From assembly GCA_039619475.1 (NCBI GenBank), contig CM077115.1, positions 517,224,815-517,288,814 on the forward strand: a stretch of DNA of 64,000 bases, written 5' to 3'. Below, piece by piece: positions 1-11,718 of the stretch. The first letter of the stretch is position 1. The number at the start of each line of letters is the position of its first letter. Position numbers and translations under genes: made by a program. The stretch is from Icerya purchasi. Lineage: Eukaryota > Arthropoda > Insecta > Hemiptera > Monophlebidae. A model generated the notes under the pieces. It saw only the letters and a program-made list of their open reading frames with translations. It was not told where the DNA came from and did no database searches.

Positions 1-2017
1 TTAGAGTTGAATGTACTACTGAAGACTACGATCGTACACTCACTGGGAATGAGTTACGCCCGTTGAAGTTGATTCGATAAGCAGATATATAGTATATCCA
101 CAGTTGGGCAGGGGGCATGCACAATTCAAAACCACTAGCGCGGTAGATTTGCGTATCCCTGATATTTTGAACTGGGAAGAAAAACCGAGAATGGTGTGGT
201 ATCGTCTTAGGTTGTTCTGCAGTGCGGAGCTAACTAGCTAAAATGGGGCGAGAAGAATAACGTCGTAATAATGATCGACGTATGTCAGAATGTGCAAAGT
301 CATGCGGTTTGTCTCTGGGGTTTTGGTTTGCAACTTTTTTGGGTTTATTGATGGTTGAAATCTGTTGACAAAAGCGACCGGAAATATCTGTTCAAGAGAG
401 CCCGGGGAAAAAGTGTTTTTGTTAAATATACATTATATTTAACATTTAACTGTAGATTAGTAATTCGGTGAAAAGTAAACAGAGTTGTATAAATGCAAAA
501 TTATTGTGACAGTTAGAATATTTTGCATATGTTCAGAGAATAATACACGATTTTGAAGTTCGGAGAGACTTTTATTACTTATTATTGTGAATTAATAAGT
601 TTTAGTAATGCATGACCGCGCGTTCGATTATACAATAACGATGATAATAATTTTTATGTAATAAGTGTTCCGCTAGTAAGATGTTGAAATTTTTTTACCG
701 ATTAAACGTCCGTGATACTCCCTCATCGCCTAGAAGTAAACAGTAGACAGTCATTTCCTAAACTGAAATAATTAACCGTCTCGAAAACATCTACCATCGA
801 AAGCGAAAAAATGCAAGACATACACGGTGCGCAATAATTCAGTCATCTGTCTCAGTTATTATTTATAAATAGTGAATGTTTCCGCTACGGAGACCGCGCT
901 GTATTAGCAATTTTTATAATGCACTGTAATGTAAAAATAAATTTAAAAATAAAAAAATTAAAATTACACAAATTTAAAAGAAAGACGTGGTGAGAGAAAA
1001 TGTGCGTGCGTGTGTGTGTGTGTGTGTGTAAGAGAGATCCTGTTGTTGGTCGGGGTAGTTAGCAAAGGTCACGAGATAGAAAGAAGGGAAGAAATGGCAA
1101 AGATCCGATGGAGGTTTTTTTTTTGAGTCGATAAGTTGCGGTCTACCTTCCGCCAGAGGAATTGTCCATTTCTTAAGCAGTCGCTGTTGTATACTTCGGA
1201 TTAGTTGTTTTTTGGTTTCTTCCGATTGTAACGAAAGTATCAGTAACAAATTACGTTAGCGTGACATTACGGTCGTGAATTGTTCAACTGATTCGCTGGA
1301 AATTTTGGTTAACGTGTGCGTGAGGTCCCCCGATTACGAATCACAGCGGAAGTAACATCAGAGCTCTCGAAATTAAAGAATTTTATCTACCAACAATTGC
1401 AGCCTCGGCTGGCCGACGAATATTGGAACGCCAATTAACACATCAGCGCTGTAATAGTGATACGTACGCCATTTATATTATTTATATTATTTATATTATT
1501 TATAAATTTATAATTAATCGTTTTCACGCTATTCCGTTTACGTATATTTAATTATGGTGTTTTCTAGCAGTCGACCGTTCAAGAAAGATAGGTGTAGGGG
1601 TCAGTAAAATATACATTTAAAAATCTAAATTTAAATGATAAATAATAATAGTAATAAAAAATAACTGAATTTAACATTTCAAATCCACAAGTTCGATAGG
1701 ACCTCGTCGTTGGCATCTCTGATTCCATAGTGTACAATACCGTTACAATGCTAATCTTCCGCGTCACCTTTGAGGAAAGAGACGTGGTTTCAGCACATGT
1801 ATCATGACGGGTATATTAAAAAGTTCAGCAATACGCGAAGCCGAAAGGAAGGAAATAAAATCATCAGAAATAACGGCAAGCGGGCCTTATCAGTTCCGTT
1901 TTAGATATTGAAGAAAAAAGACAATGACACCGGAAATGCTGCGATCAATACGAGTGAGTCGCTAGCTAACAGATGAAATCATTGTTTCCTATAACGAATA
2001 AAGGGAATCATGTGAAA
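1..2017. other. AT-rich non-coding DNA, no gene seen
   Basis: I see no conserved coding block on either strand. There is a (GT)n microsatellite at 1001-1029 and a short repeated TATTATTTATAT tract near 1474-1503. Small open frames here are of chance length and simple composition. Confidence 0.6.
1001..1029. repeat. (GT)n microsatellite
   Basis: Alternating TG with two GC interruptions at the left edge. Confidence 0.9.
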
Positions 2018-2026
2018 GGAAAAGTG

Positions 2027-2290
2027 GGGTCCATTTCAACAGTCTCCCCACCATTTATCTTTAATATCGCGGGATAGGGATGTGCACAAACGATGAAAGT
2101 TTGTGCCCATTTCTACACAAACGATTGCACTATATTTTGATAAAAAATGTCAAAGTGGTGAGGTGGACAACGTTTCAATAGCTCCCCTAACTGTTTTTCT
2201 TTAATATCGCGGGATAGGTATGTGCACAAACGATTGCACTATATACAAAAAAAAAATATTAAAGTGGGGGGGGGGCGTTGAAATGGACCC
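2027..2290. mobile_element. Short TIR element with 9-bp target duplication
   Basis: This 264-bp element has perfect 14-bp terminal inverted repeats, GGGTCCATTTCAAC at the left and GTTGAAATGGACCC at the right. It is flanked by an exact 9-bp direct repeat GGAAAAGTG (2018-2026 and 2291-2299). A 9-bp duplication is typical of Mutator-like (MULE) elements; 8 bp with hAT is the alternative if one base is shared by chance. Inside, a roughly 50-bp unit containing ATATCGCGGGATAGG and ATGTGCACAAACGAT occurs twice (near 2068 and 2203), so the element arose with an internal tandem duplication. It has no coding capacity and must be non-autonomous. Confidence 0.82.
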
Positions 2291-3158
2291 GGAAAAGTGT
2301 CATCTGACACGGTTAATAATGCAAAAATTTTCAACCAGTCCATTTGGAAAACCGAAGATGAAGACCGCTCTGGCAATAATATGTGATTCAAGCATACCTC
2401 CTCGAAAGCTAACGACCCAATGTTGATAACAGTTTGTTATTTATTCATTTATTTACTTTTCTGTTATTACTCTCTGCACAAGTAATTTTCTTTTCCTAAA
2501 ATACCGGGGAAATACAAAAAAATTCACCAAAGATGTTTTCCAAAAAAAAAAAAAAAAAAAAAAAACCCTTTTAAAAAAATGATTAATTACTGCATACCAA
2601 TCTTGCATCAATTCGGTTGTAAATTTTTTTCAATTGTTCTTTTTTTTTTAAATTGGCGTATTTTCGTTTAAATTCCTTCGGAATTTTTAAATCGCATTTT
2701 TTGAAAAATTCCTCCCGCTTCCAATATTAAAAATCAATATCTTCGCGTGCACGGCTGCGTCTCATTAAACCGATGTCAGAATTTTTGAACTAATGCTCTT
2801 CTTTATAATAGACATTCACTGCAAGTGTTTATGACGTTTGTTCAGCTGTTGAAAGATTCTTCAAAATTTTCGCTCGGTGCGGATTTAGAACAATAGCTCA
2901 TATTCATTAATCCCGACTTTTTCCAGCTTCGCTGTGCATATGAAGTTCCCATCTTTCGATGATAAGTCAGACTTTTTCAAAATTTTCATGCCGCCTTAGA
3001 AATGAAAACGATTAAATATGTTGTAAACAATAATTATTACAAGTAAACTGAGTTTTCTTCTTCAAATCACAAATTTAAAGATACAACATTTAAGCTGTTC
3101 TAGTAACCGTTACATATTATTAATTGTAATAATTACAATAAATAAATATACATACAAG

Positions 3159-3583
3159 ACTCATGACCGTGCCCAGAATTTTGAAAAGGGGGAAGGGTTG
3201 AAAATTTTCTTGGCATGTTTATTCTTAATAAATAACAATACATTTTTCACTAATATCCTCATACTATCAATAATTTCCATCATTTTGATTTATATCTATT
3301 AATAATTTACATAAATAAATTACCCCCCGTATATGAACATTAATAAAAATTACACAATATGTTATTAATTATACTCGTAATAATAAAAAGTTTTTCCCTG
3401 AGATATTAATGAAGTACCTAAAAATATGGGGTATATTTTTTCTTTTTTCTTATAAAGGTTTGAGAACACCCTAAAAAATCATCAATATTTTTTTCCAGAT
3501 TTTTGTGTATTTATAATAACACTGTTTCAGTTCTCATGGGGGGGGGGGTAACCCACAAAACCCACCCCGTGGACACGGCCTTG
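3159..3583. mobile_element. Non-autonomous inverted-repeat element
   Basis: The left end carries CATGACCGTGCCCA and the right end, read on the other strand, CAAGGCCGTGTCCA. These are imperfect terminal inverted repeats of about 15 bp. A 7-bp direct repeat ATACAAG flanks the element (3152-3158 and 3584-3590), with an eighth base mismatched, which suits a hAT-like element. The interior is AT-rich and non-coding, apart from a G-run near 3539-3549. Exact ends are uncertain by one or two bases. Confidence 0.55.
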
Positions 3584-3590
3584 ATACAAG

Positions 3591-5278
3591 TACAAACAGT
3601 TGTATAGTTTTTATTCCGCGCGTAGTTTAAATAATAAACACACTTTGATTTTACTCTGATATTATTTTACATTTCACGCCTTTAAATCTCAAGTTCTCAA
3701 ATTCAAATACAAAATTCGAAACATGTTGCTACACTTTAAGCAAAAGCGAATTTTTTGATCTGACAATGAAGGAAAGTGTGTAAAAATGATAATTGCTACG
3801 ACGGTGGAAGTCGTCTCTGGATTTAATAATGACGCGGGGGGGGGGATTGATTAAAATTAACATTTTTTTAAATTGATTTCTTAGAGCGTTTCGCTTTATT
3901 TTGTAATACAATTTTTATGTGTATAGCCAACAAAGAGAAACTAAAATTTGTTTCTTATAACGACTATTAATGAGGCGTGAAAATATTTTTGTAATTCGTT
4001 CGAGAATTTGTAGCCCAATGAACGAATGAGTTTTATTCATCTTTAAAGAACGCGCTAAACGAAATTTTTCAGTCTTTTTATCATTAACTAATGAATTTTT
4101 CAATCGTGCTTTTCTAATTGTTAATTTAGAAATTTTTTTTCCGATTAGGACGTTTGAATTTTTTCAAAGTTCGGCCAATTACGAACGATGCAAAGTAAAT
4201 TTAAGAAATTTGTTTCTTTAACTTCCTTTCCTTTTTCTCGTTAGCTAGACAAGGACTGTTGTTATTTTGATCGATTTGCATTGACATTATACCTTTAAGT
4301 ATGTCGCTCGCTATATTAATTCCACGGTACAACTAGAGTTCTATAAATTACAAATTACACAGACGAGACGGTTACATATATGCAAGTCGACACCATTGCA
4401 TAAGCTGCATGATAGTATGTAGAGTACACATTTGTAAAAATCAGAACGTTTGATAATTTTAAAAATAAAACCCGTTCACCATTCAAAGCAATTATTAATA
4501 TGTTATTGATCGCTACAAATGTTTATTACGAAAACACATTTTTGAATCGCCGAGCATGAAACTTTTTGCCGATATTTCTTTTTCACTTTCTCATTTATTT
4601 CATTTACAACTCGTATTTCAAATTTAAACAATAAAATCACTTCTTTACATTTTAAAAAGTATAATAAATATTTTTATTTATTTTCATTCCAAAAGACGAG
4701 TAATTTTTCTCAGTATAAAAATTATACTTTTTTTCCTTTTTTTTTTTTTTTTTGCTCAAAAATCTGCATTTTCGTTAGTAAGAAGAAAAAAAGATGCATT
4801 CAACACATACTTGAACAGATATTTTGAGTTCAAAAATTTTCAACGAATGAAATATGTGAGATTTTAAGATGATGCAATTTTCTTTAAAAAAAACAAAAAA
4901 AAACAGAACAGCGCTCAATTTTACAATAAAGAGTCAAAAACGCATATGTTTAGCCTTAACGGGTTTTTTCGTTCCTATTCAATTTTTTGTAGTATAGCAG
5001 AGAATGGATCTATTGACATCGTAACGTTTCTGAAGATTGTTTTTGATTTTGAGGTGTGTAGATTATCGGCTTGTAAAATTTTCTGAAATAAACTTTTTTT
5101 CCTCGAGGCAGTAGCTGGTGAGAGGGGAAGAGCGCGCAAATTCAACAAATTTTCTCATTCCAACAAGAGCGTGTACTCAGCAGCCGATGGTTTCAAGCTA
5201 TTTTTTTGCTTAAGTGCCCCCCACACAACTACGTTCATAACAAAGAGTTGAAAGACGGCGACGTTACGGTGACGGTTA
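3591..5278. other. AT-rich non-coding DNA, no gene seen
   Basis: Contains poly-T and poly-G runs (for example 3837-3845 and 4731-4754). No conserved coding block or repeat boundary was recognised. Confidence 0.55.
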
Positions 5279-5286
5279 CTCTAGAG

Positions 5287-5987
5287 CAGCGATTCGCAAA
5301 GTGGGTTCCGCGCGAAGGGGTCACTGGGGTTCCGCAAGAAAATCATCACGGTTCCAACTGGAAAAACCGGGAAACAGAGAATAGGCCAGACCTTTTTTCG
5401 GGAAAGAAATAAAAATAGCCGAAAAGAGGGGATATTTTCGATAAGAGACGAACATTTAAATTGGAAAAAGCGTTGTTTTAATATATTTCGCTCAATAATA
5501 AATTATGAAGCCCTCTTCGCCTTATATACATCAAATGCAGCCTGTCGATAAGACTTATTAGTAGTTATAATCCTTCATATTCATGGTTTCTTTTGCATCC
5601 CTCCCTTCGTCGTTCTGATGTTGTGTTTCCATTGTTCGTATGCGCTTTGGCCATTCTTTGCTGCCATTATCTAAATTTCGTTTTTCCTTGATTTCTTCTC
5701 CACACTGTCCTCTCCATCCGGATGATGCAATTATTTGCGACGCCGATCATGTGTTCTTCCAGTGGTCATCCCTCTCCGTGGAGCGTTCTGCCTTATATTC
5801 TTATTTGCTTAAGCTTGGACTTCCTACCCCTTATTGTGCATCCTATATCCTGTCCTTTCCTTCCCCACTAATTATTCCTGCTATATTGATTGCTTTTTAG
5901 ATAAAATTTCTGATGATCGGATCAAAATATAACCGACTTCTTTCCTTACCTTTTGTTTCTGGGTAAAGGTCCTTGGTTGACGAGCCC

Positions 5988-6018
<31 letters not shown>

Positions 6019-6970
6019 AAACTGCGTTCCGTTTTTATGTTTTAAAATCTATTTTGTCGCCTAAAGCAAATTTTTTTTTTTTTGTTATTGAAATTAGCTC
6101 ATCTTGCCGAAATCTTTATAAGGAAAAGCAACAGCCCCATATTTACCGCGAACTTTAAAAAGGTAACTAAATTTCTCTAGATTTCTTGTATGAAAAAAAA
6201 ACAATGTTGAATGTTTTCCCCGCTTTTAAAAGAAATTCTACTACGAGGAAAACATGATATAGAAAATTACCCCAACTGAAATTCAAAACATCACTAGGGA
6301 ACATTTGGCGAACCTGTTAAAATCTTTGTCAGAATACTTCCCTAATTAATCGATAATGACACATCGACTGGGTACAAAATCCATTTATCAATAAAGATAA
6401 ATCTGAAACTTTATCAATGCCGGAATATGAATCACTCGTTGATATTATTTAGTTCAACTGCTTTAAAATACACATTTAAATCAGTGTCACTTAAAGGGGT
6501 TTAGGGTTAGTATTCAAAAAATGAATACCCTCAAGTAGCTAAGAAGGCTATTTTTAAACTCTGTTCCCTTTTATAACTACGAATAGATGCCAAACAGGCG
6601 TTTATGCATAAACGAAAAATAAATTCAGGAGCAAATTGCTATTCCGGATATATACGCGTTTAACTATCGTATATTAAACTAAGTAGTTGTTTAAAACCAT
6701 TATTAGTAAAACAGTGAAACAGTTTCACATTCTTCACATTAATTTGTGTTTTATTAAATAACTTTTATTTACATATATTAGAAATTGCGATAACTTTTAT
6801 TATAAAAGTTAATAGTAAAAGTTGTAAGTAAAAAGGAAACACAATGGAATTTTGTTTACACATTAACGATTACTTGTCTAGTTTTCATTTGGCATTAAGG
6901 GTTCCATAAAATAAAAAAAAATTGATTTTATAAGGGTTGTTCCGCGATGATAAAAGTTTGAGAACCGCTG
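5287..6970 (+). mobile_element. Degenerate hAT transposon, copy 1
   Basis: Terminal sequences are CAGCGATTCGCAAAG at the left and, on the opposite strand at the right, CAGCGGTTCTCAAAC, the usual start of hAT elements. An exact 8-bp target duplication CTCTAGAG flanks it (5279-5286 and 6971-6978). The interior retains scattered pieces of a hAT transposase on the + strand: EIQNITREHLANLLKSLSEY near 6278-6337 and, further on, MPEYESLVDII near 6418-6450. These fit the C-terminal part of ZBED/SCAND3-type hAT proteins. Stops and frameshifts separate the pieces, so no full transposase is encoded. A LINE tail (about 5570-6016) is inserted into it. Confidence 0.88.
5570..6016 (+). mobile_element. 5'-truncated LINE tail inserted in hAT copy 1
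   Basis: This segment is absent from the second hAT copy at the equivalent site (15440-15450), so it is an insertion. It ends CCTTGGTTGACGAGCCC followed by a 29-base poly-A (5988-6016). The open frame at 5640-5900 encodes the C-terminal end of a non-LTR polyprotein: HCPLHPDDAIICDADHVFF matches the Cys/His knuckle seen at the end of R1-like LINE proteins. The whole is heavily 5'-truncated, as usual for target-primed reverse transcription. Assignment to the R1/I group is by motif only. Confidence 0.75.
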
Positions 6971-6978
6971 CTCTAGAG

Positions 6979-8035
6979 AGAGGACATCACATGTGATCAC
7001 TAAAATTTAACATCCGCCGATATATTTTAAATATCATTCGCGAAAATCCTGCCAAGTAGCGCGAGATATTGGTAAATGATTTAAAATTGGAATTGCTTAT
7101 GCGCATGCGCGATAGTAGAAGTTGGTTCGAATTTTCACTGGCTCCGGTCAATATTTAAATTTTTCTTTCGATAGGTCGGAGGACCGAAACGAATGTGTGT
7201 AGCGCTGCGCCAACGGTTATTTTTCGCGCCCATTATTATAGCTGTATTTTAAAAGTTCTATTTGGAATTCGTGCCAACTGTGCGGCCCAGTAATACTTAA
7301 TGAACGTGCGCGCTGCTAGCTCGAGATGAATCTCGCCAGCCGTGCGATAAAACAGAAATTCTCTCCCCAAAAACACATTATTGATTAATCGACGCGATTT
7401 AACAGTTTTTGACTGTATAACGGACATTTTGATCATTCCGGAGATTGCCGACGATCGTCTATTTTAATCGTTACCGGAGAAATAAAAACAACAAAGCGAG
7501 AAAAAAGTCGAAAATTCAAGCTTATCTCGTTGTTGTTATAATCGATTTTTCACCCGGTTGGCGCGCTGAAACCTGCGACGAAATTACTGAAGTTCGACGA
7601 CGAACATTACAGATTTGGAAGATTTGAGGGACGAGCGATCCTCCAAGAATCTTGTTCAACAGCGTTACAGGTGTAATGCTATACGAAGTATCGATTATTA
7701 TTAGGAAGTAGCACGCGGTACAGCGATTTTCAACCTTTGCCATATTGAAAGGGGGTATAGAATGAAAAAATTGATACAAAACCCGTTTAAAAAGAGTTAC
7801 GCGTTAAAGTGGAGAAAAGGTATTTTTGAGGTTTCGACAATCTCAGCATAGTCTTGGGCGGGCAGAGTAAAAGTTATCAGTTAAAATATATTCGTCAAAC
7901 GAAAATATCCCGGCGGTGTCATAAATTCGCAAACATTTCACACGGTGGCCCGTTTGGACGTAACGAATAAAAGACAAATGATTCTCATCAGTTTGCAATT
8001 TTTAGTTCTACACGGACAAATGAGCCGTGCACTCA
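6979..8035. other. Non-coding DNA, no gene seen
   Basis: Moderately GC-richer than the flanks around 7100-7700. Short open frames overlap on both strands without recognisable domains. Confidence 0.5.
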
Positions 8036-8302
8036 CACAGCTTGGCTGCTGAATCAGAGGTGTCATAGGTTATCAAGACTTGTCTCGTTCCGGATCCAAG
8101 TCGCTCGCAGGTATATATCCAATCTGAAATAATTAGCTACTAGAGAAATCTGGGAAGGTAAAGGCGATAATCAAAAAGTAGAAAGGAACTGTCCCACCCC
8201 CCAGTATTCTCATCAGTTCCATTAGGCTTAGTACCATTATGGAAAGCTTAACTTCACAATCCCAACGCCCTGTCAAGGGTATGGGACCTACTTTACTTTA
8301 CT
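8036..8302 (+). mobile_element. SINE A, copy 1 (tRNA-derived head, TTACTTTACT tail)
   Basis: The head (CTGAATCAGAGGTGTCATAG and GACTTGTCTCGTTCC) resembles the tRNA-like head at 44020-44082 read on the minus strand. The body (8190-8302, with CAGTATTCTCATCAG and CTATGGAAAGCTTAAC-like segments) matches 43795-43935 and 61612-61765 in reverse orientation. All three copies end in a CTTACTTTACTT-type tail. Three dispersed copies with a shared body and tail define a SINE family. Divergence is high, so the copies are old. The left boundary is approximate. Confidence 0.65.
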
Positions 8303-9171
8303 CACACAGCAAGAGTGTACACGATGTGCAAGTCTGCTAGTATCTTTCCGATCGCGCTTCTGCTTTTTAGCTCCAACTACGACACCAAGTTAAAACTCAT
8401 ACCTAGTCTGTGTTCTAGTCGTAATCTTAGGTCGCCGCCCATTCAACTCCAACAACAGCAACAGAACGTTCTTGGCCATTTTTGTTGTGCACACAGACAC
8501 TTTCAGAGTTCTCTGCGTCCAGAATAACAAAATTTATAGAGCAACAGTTAGAAATATTTACTACGAGAAATGACGACACGCGGAGTATGTCAGTCGTTTA
8601 CTGAAGGATTTTCATTTATGCGAGAATTTGGGGGAAAAATCGATACATTAAATTGCACGAAAAAAAATTGGCGGTTATATTTTTCTAAACGTTTTTATAT
8701 CATATTATTCCCCCTGGTGCGAGAATGCCATTAATAAATTAATACGTATCGCGCACGTAGCCTGTAATATAGACGCTAATCGCCCACAGTTGGAACACTG
8801 ATACTACATCGATGTTGGACTATACCGCTCTCGGAGTATTGTCTTATTAATTTTCGTTTACGTGTAAGCGAAATTGCCTGCTGGTTAATTTGAACCGGGG
8901 GAAAAAGAAAAATCAATCTTCGAAAAATGATACGTATAAACGAGAGGAGAGATTATTAATCAGTTACCTGTAAGAATAGCTATGAAAATATAACGGATGT
9001 GTTTGGTTCGGACAGCAGTCGTCGTCATGATGGCTTGGTTGCTGGAAATCTTGAATTTCTATCGCAGGTGACGACAAATATTGCAAAATAATTAACCGCT
9101 GATAGAATCGTATAGAAGGCAATGGCCAAAAGAAAACATGTACAGGTGCATATGCGCGCTAATTGATGCGT

Positions 9172-9799
9172 GGTAGGCGTCGCAATTAGTTGCTAGAGCG
9201 CTTGACTTCCGTTACGGAGGTGTTACGGGTTCGATCCCTGGCGACGGCAGAACTTCTTATTACAAAGAATTACAATTAAATGAAATATTCGCTAATAATC
9301 AATCAATCAGGTGATAGGCAATGGCAAACATGCCTGGCGCGTCATAAGCGGCGCTAGTTTAGTACATAAAAGGCATAAATAGGACTGCACTTATGTAAAT
9401 CGGTAAAAATCAAACAATCACAATATCAGTTCCAAATGAAGTCTCGCGTATGTACCATTCGTACCGCATATAATAATTGCCATGAGCGTATTCTGTACAA
9501 CTAGAATGTATAACAGTAGGCAGTCACGATGCTCGAAATCGAGCGATACGACTCTACGATGAAGCAGACATAAATATAGCACACTGCACACTTGCATCGC
9601 GACAAAATCAAAAACATTCACAATACTAAAGTGTGTAGTCCCTTGCATGTATACACTGACGTTTTTCGAATATAACAATTGATATAAACGCAATATACTT
9701 ACGTCTGCGTAGCTAGAATGTACGAATAGGTAGTCGCCCCGACGACGGTCAGTAATTGAGTATGGCACAGCTACAAAAAAAAAAAAAAAAAAAAAAAAA
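9172..9799 (+). mobile_element. SINE-like element with tRNA-like head and poly-A tail
   Basis: The head near 9179-9250 can be folded partly as a tRNA. CGTCGC pairs with GCGACG as an acceptor stem, and GGTTCGATCCC is a consensus pol III B box. An ACTTC/GAGGT anticodon stem also forms. However, the anticodon loop has G where U33 is required, so it is not a working tRNA. The body holds a repeated block (ACAACTAGAATGTATAAC near 9496 and TAGCTAGAATGTACGAAT near 9710). It ends in a 25-base poly-A at 9775-9799. A related ACAACTAGAATGTA block recurs at about 50692. The element is longer than typical SINEs because of the internal duplication. Confidence 0.5.
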
Positions 9800-11567
9800 G
9801 TTACCCGATTCTCTGTTTTGAACTGTCCCCGAGCATGCGGGTTATGTGTAAATATTATGTGTGCGAACGCAACTAAAACTAAGCCGCTCAGATTAAGGCA
9901 CACCGCGAGGAACGTTCACCTGGTTCCGAGTTAAAGTCTGACCCCGGCGGTGGTCTGAGGTGAACCGAACAGCACCAGAGAAATCTGCCAAAGTCTTTTA
10001 AAAACAGCCGGCGTAAATGAATTAATCAGTCCCTTACTTTTTTAGCGCCTTCACTTGTGCAGCCACACATTATGATTACCTTTACGTGTCACAATAACCA
10101 GCAGTCAATTTTTACATGTAAGCCCTGATAATAGTCCAACATCAGATAGTAGAGATGTAGTAGCGGTGTTCCAAAAAAAAAAAACTAAAAACTAAAAACA
10201 AGAAACAAAAAACTATGGTATTCGTGGCTTTATGCTACATGCACCCGAATTTATTAATGACAACGTCATTCTGGAAACCAGGGGGAATAATATGATAAAA
10301 AAGGTTTAAAAGGACTGCCGTGAAATATGTAACTGCAGTTTTGTAATAAAAACTGTACCGCGAAAAACTGTTTCTTTTTCCCTTTTTTATGAATGATGAA
10401 AATTTTTCTTAACAGAAGTATCATTTGACATACATCTCTTTTTCTGACGTACACGCTTCGCCAAAGTTCGATGAGAGGCCACTGCTCATTATTCAGTATT
10501 GTTTTGTTGCTTTTTCTTTTTACATTATTATCCAAGGTGTTGTCGTTAATAGAGAGGGTATTATTAGAGTAGTTACCACATTTCGTAACTGAACTAATGC
10601 GCATTCTGCAAAATGGGCCGACTGTCTTACAAAAGCGGTCAGTGATGTAAAAGTTCGATGAAAAATCCAGGGGGGAAAAGGGCATTGTTTATGCAGACAG
10701 CGACAGCGTGCGCGGATGTGGATAAATATGATGATGAAGTTGGCGATATGGGGATGTGTGCGCCCCGAAGAAATGATTTAGCTGAAAATTAGCGGCGGAA
10801 AATGCGCGCTGTTTTCATTTCTTTCGCCGAAATGAATAGAACTGTATCCCCTACGTCCGCGTCTACGCACGCGTCAATGTGTGCGCGTGTGTGCGAAGGT
10901 GCGGCGCGTTTTATCGAGGGAAAATGTCAGAGGGCAGCAGCGATAGGGCGGCGGCGGGTTAAATATTCGGAAAAGTTTAAAACATTATTGTCAGAAAGGC
11001 GTCAACAGATTCTTTCGGTTTTTTGAAAATTTTCCCGCCATTCGCACTTTTTTTTCTTTGCCATACGAATAGCGAAATAATCGCCGTTCATCGCCAAACT
11101 CGACAACGGCGCTCGCAATGCCAAGATCGGCACCGGGGAATAACAAGGCGCTGGCTGAACGATAGCGCAAACGGAATTAAAACGGAAAAGCGCTAATAAA
11201 TAAAACTATAGTCAACGGCACAGATTTTTTCTGCCCCCGCCACCCCCGCCCGGCCCAGCCTTCCGCGCCGTCGACTGCTTCGCCTCGGAAAGCAATCAGC
11301 CGACGACGAAACATTTAGCTAACAAATAAAGGTCCCCCCCGCCTCACCAGCAGCCACCGCCGCCGCACCCGTTGCCGTACTGGGCCCGTGCACCGCCATT
11401 CAGTTGAATCCCTGCCCTCAGAAAAGGCCTCACTTCTTTCCCTCTCGATGATGTTCGGCCCTTCTCCGCCGGTACACGTTTCCACTGGACCTGAACATTT
11501 CTAGCAACTAGCATCTTCTTCCTTTAATGCTAATTTCTAGTAATCCTTTGTTTCCGTATTCCGTTAG

Positions 11568-11597
11568 GCTGCTGCTTCTGCTGCTGCTGTTGCTGCT
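11568..11597. repeat. Imperfect (CTG)n repeat
   Basis: Ten trinucleotides, mostly GCT/CTG with TTC and TTG variants. Confidence 0.85.
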
Positions 11598-11681
11598 ACG
11601 GGGGGTCGTAAATTAAATATTTTTACAGAATTCTCAAAGTGGCCACCCCCCGTTATATTATACTGTTCGCTGGAAATTCCA

Positions 11682-11683
<2 letters not shown>

Positions 11684-11716
<33 letters not shown>
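11684..11716. repeat. (TA)n microsatellite
   Basis: Uninterrupted AT alternation of 33 bases. Confidence 0.9.

Positions 11717-11718
<2 letters not shown>

Noticed and set aside
5206..5412. Small plus-strand gene
   Set aside because: It spans the hAT left boundary and target duplication, so it is a chance frame.
6494..6510. Telomere-like TTTAGGGTTAG
   Set aside because: A single occurrence, repeated only because it lies inside both hAT copies; not an array.
9179..9250. Functional tRNA gene
   Set aside because: Stems and B box are present, but the anticodon loop lacks U33 and the D-arm is poor. It is followed by a repeat body and poly-A, so a SINE head is more likely.
9418..9903. 161-codon minus-strand frame
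   Set aside because: It runs through the poly-A tail (poly-Phe) and body of the SINE-like element, so it is not a host gene.
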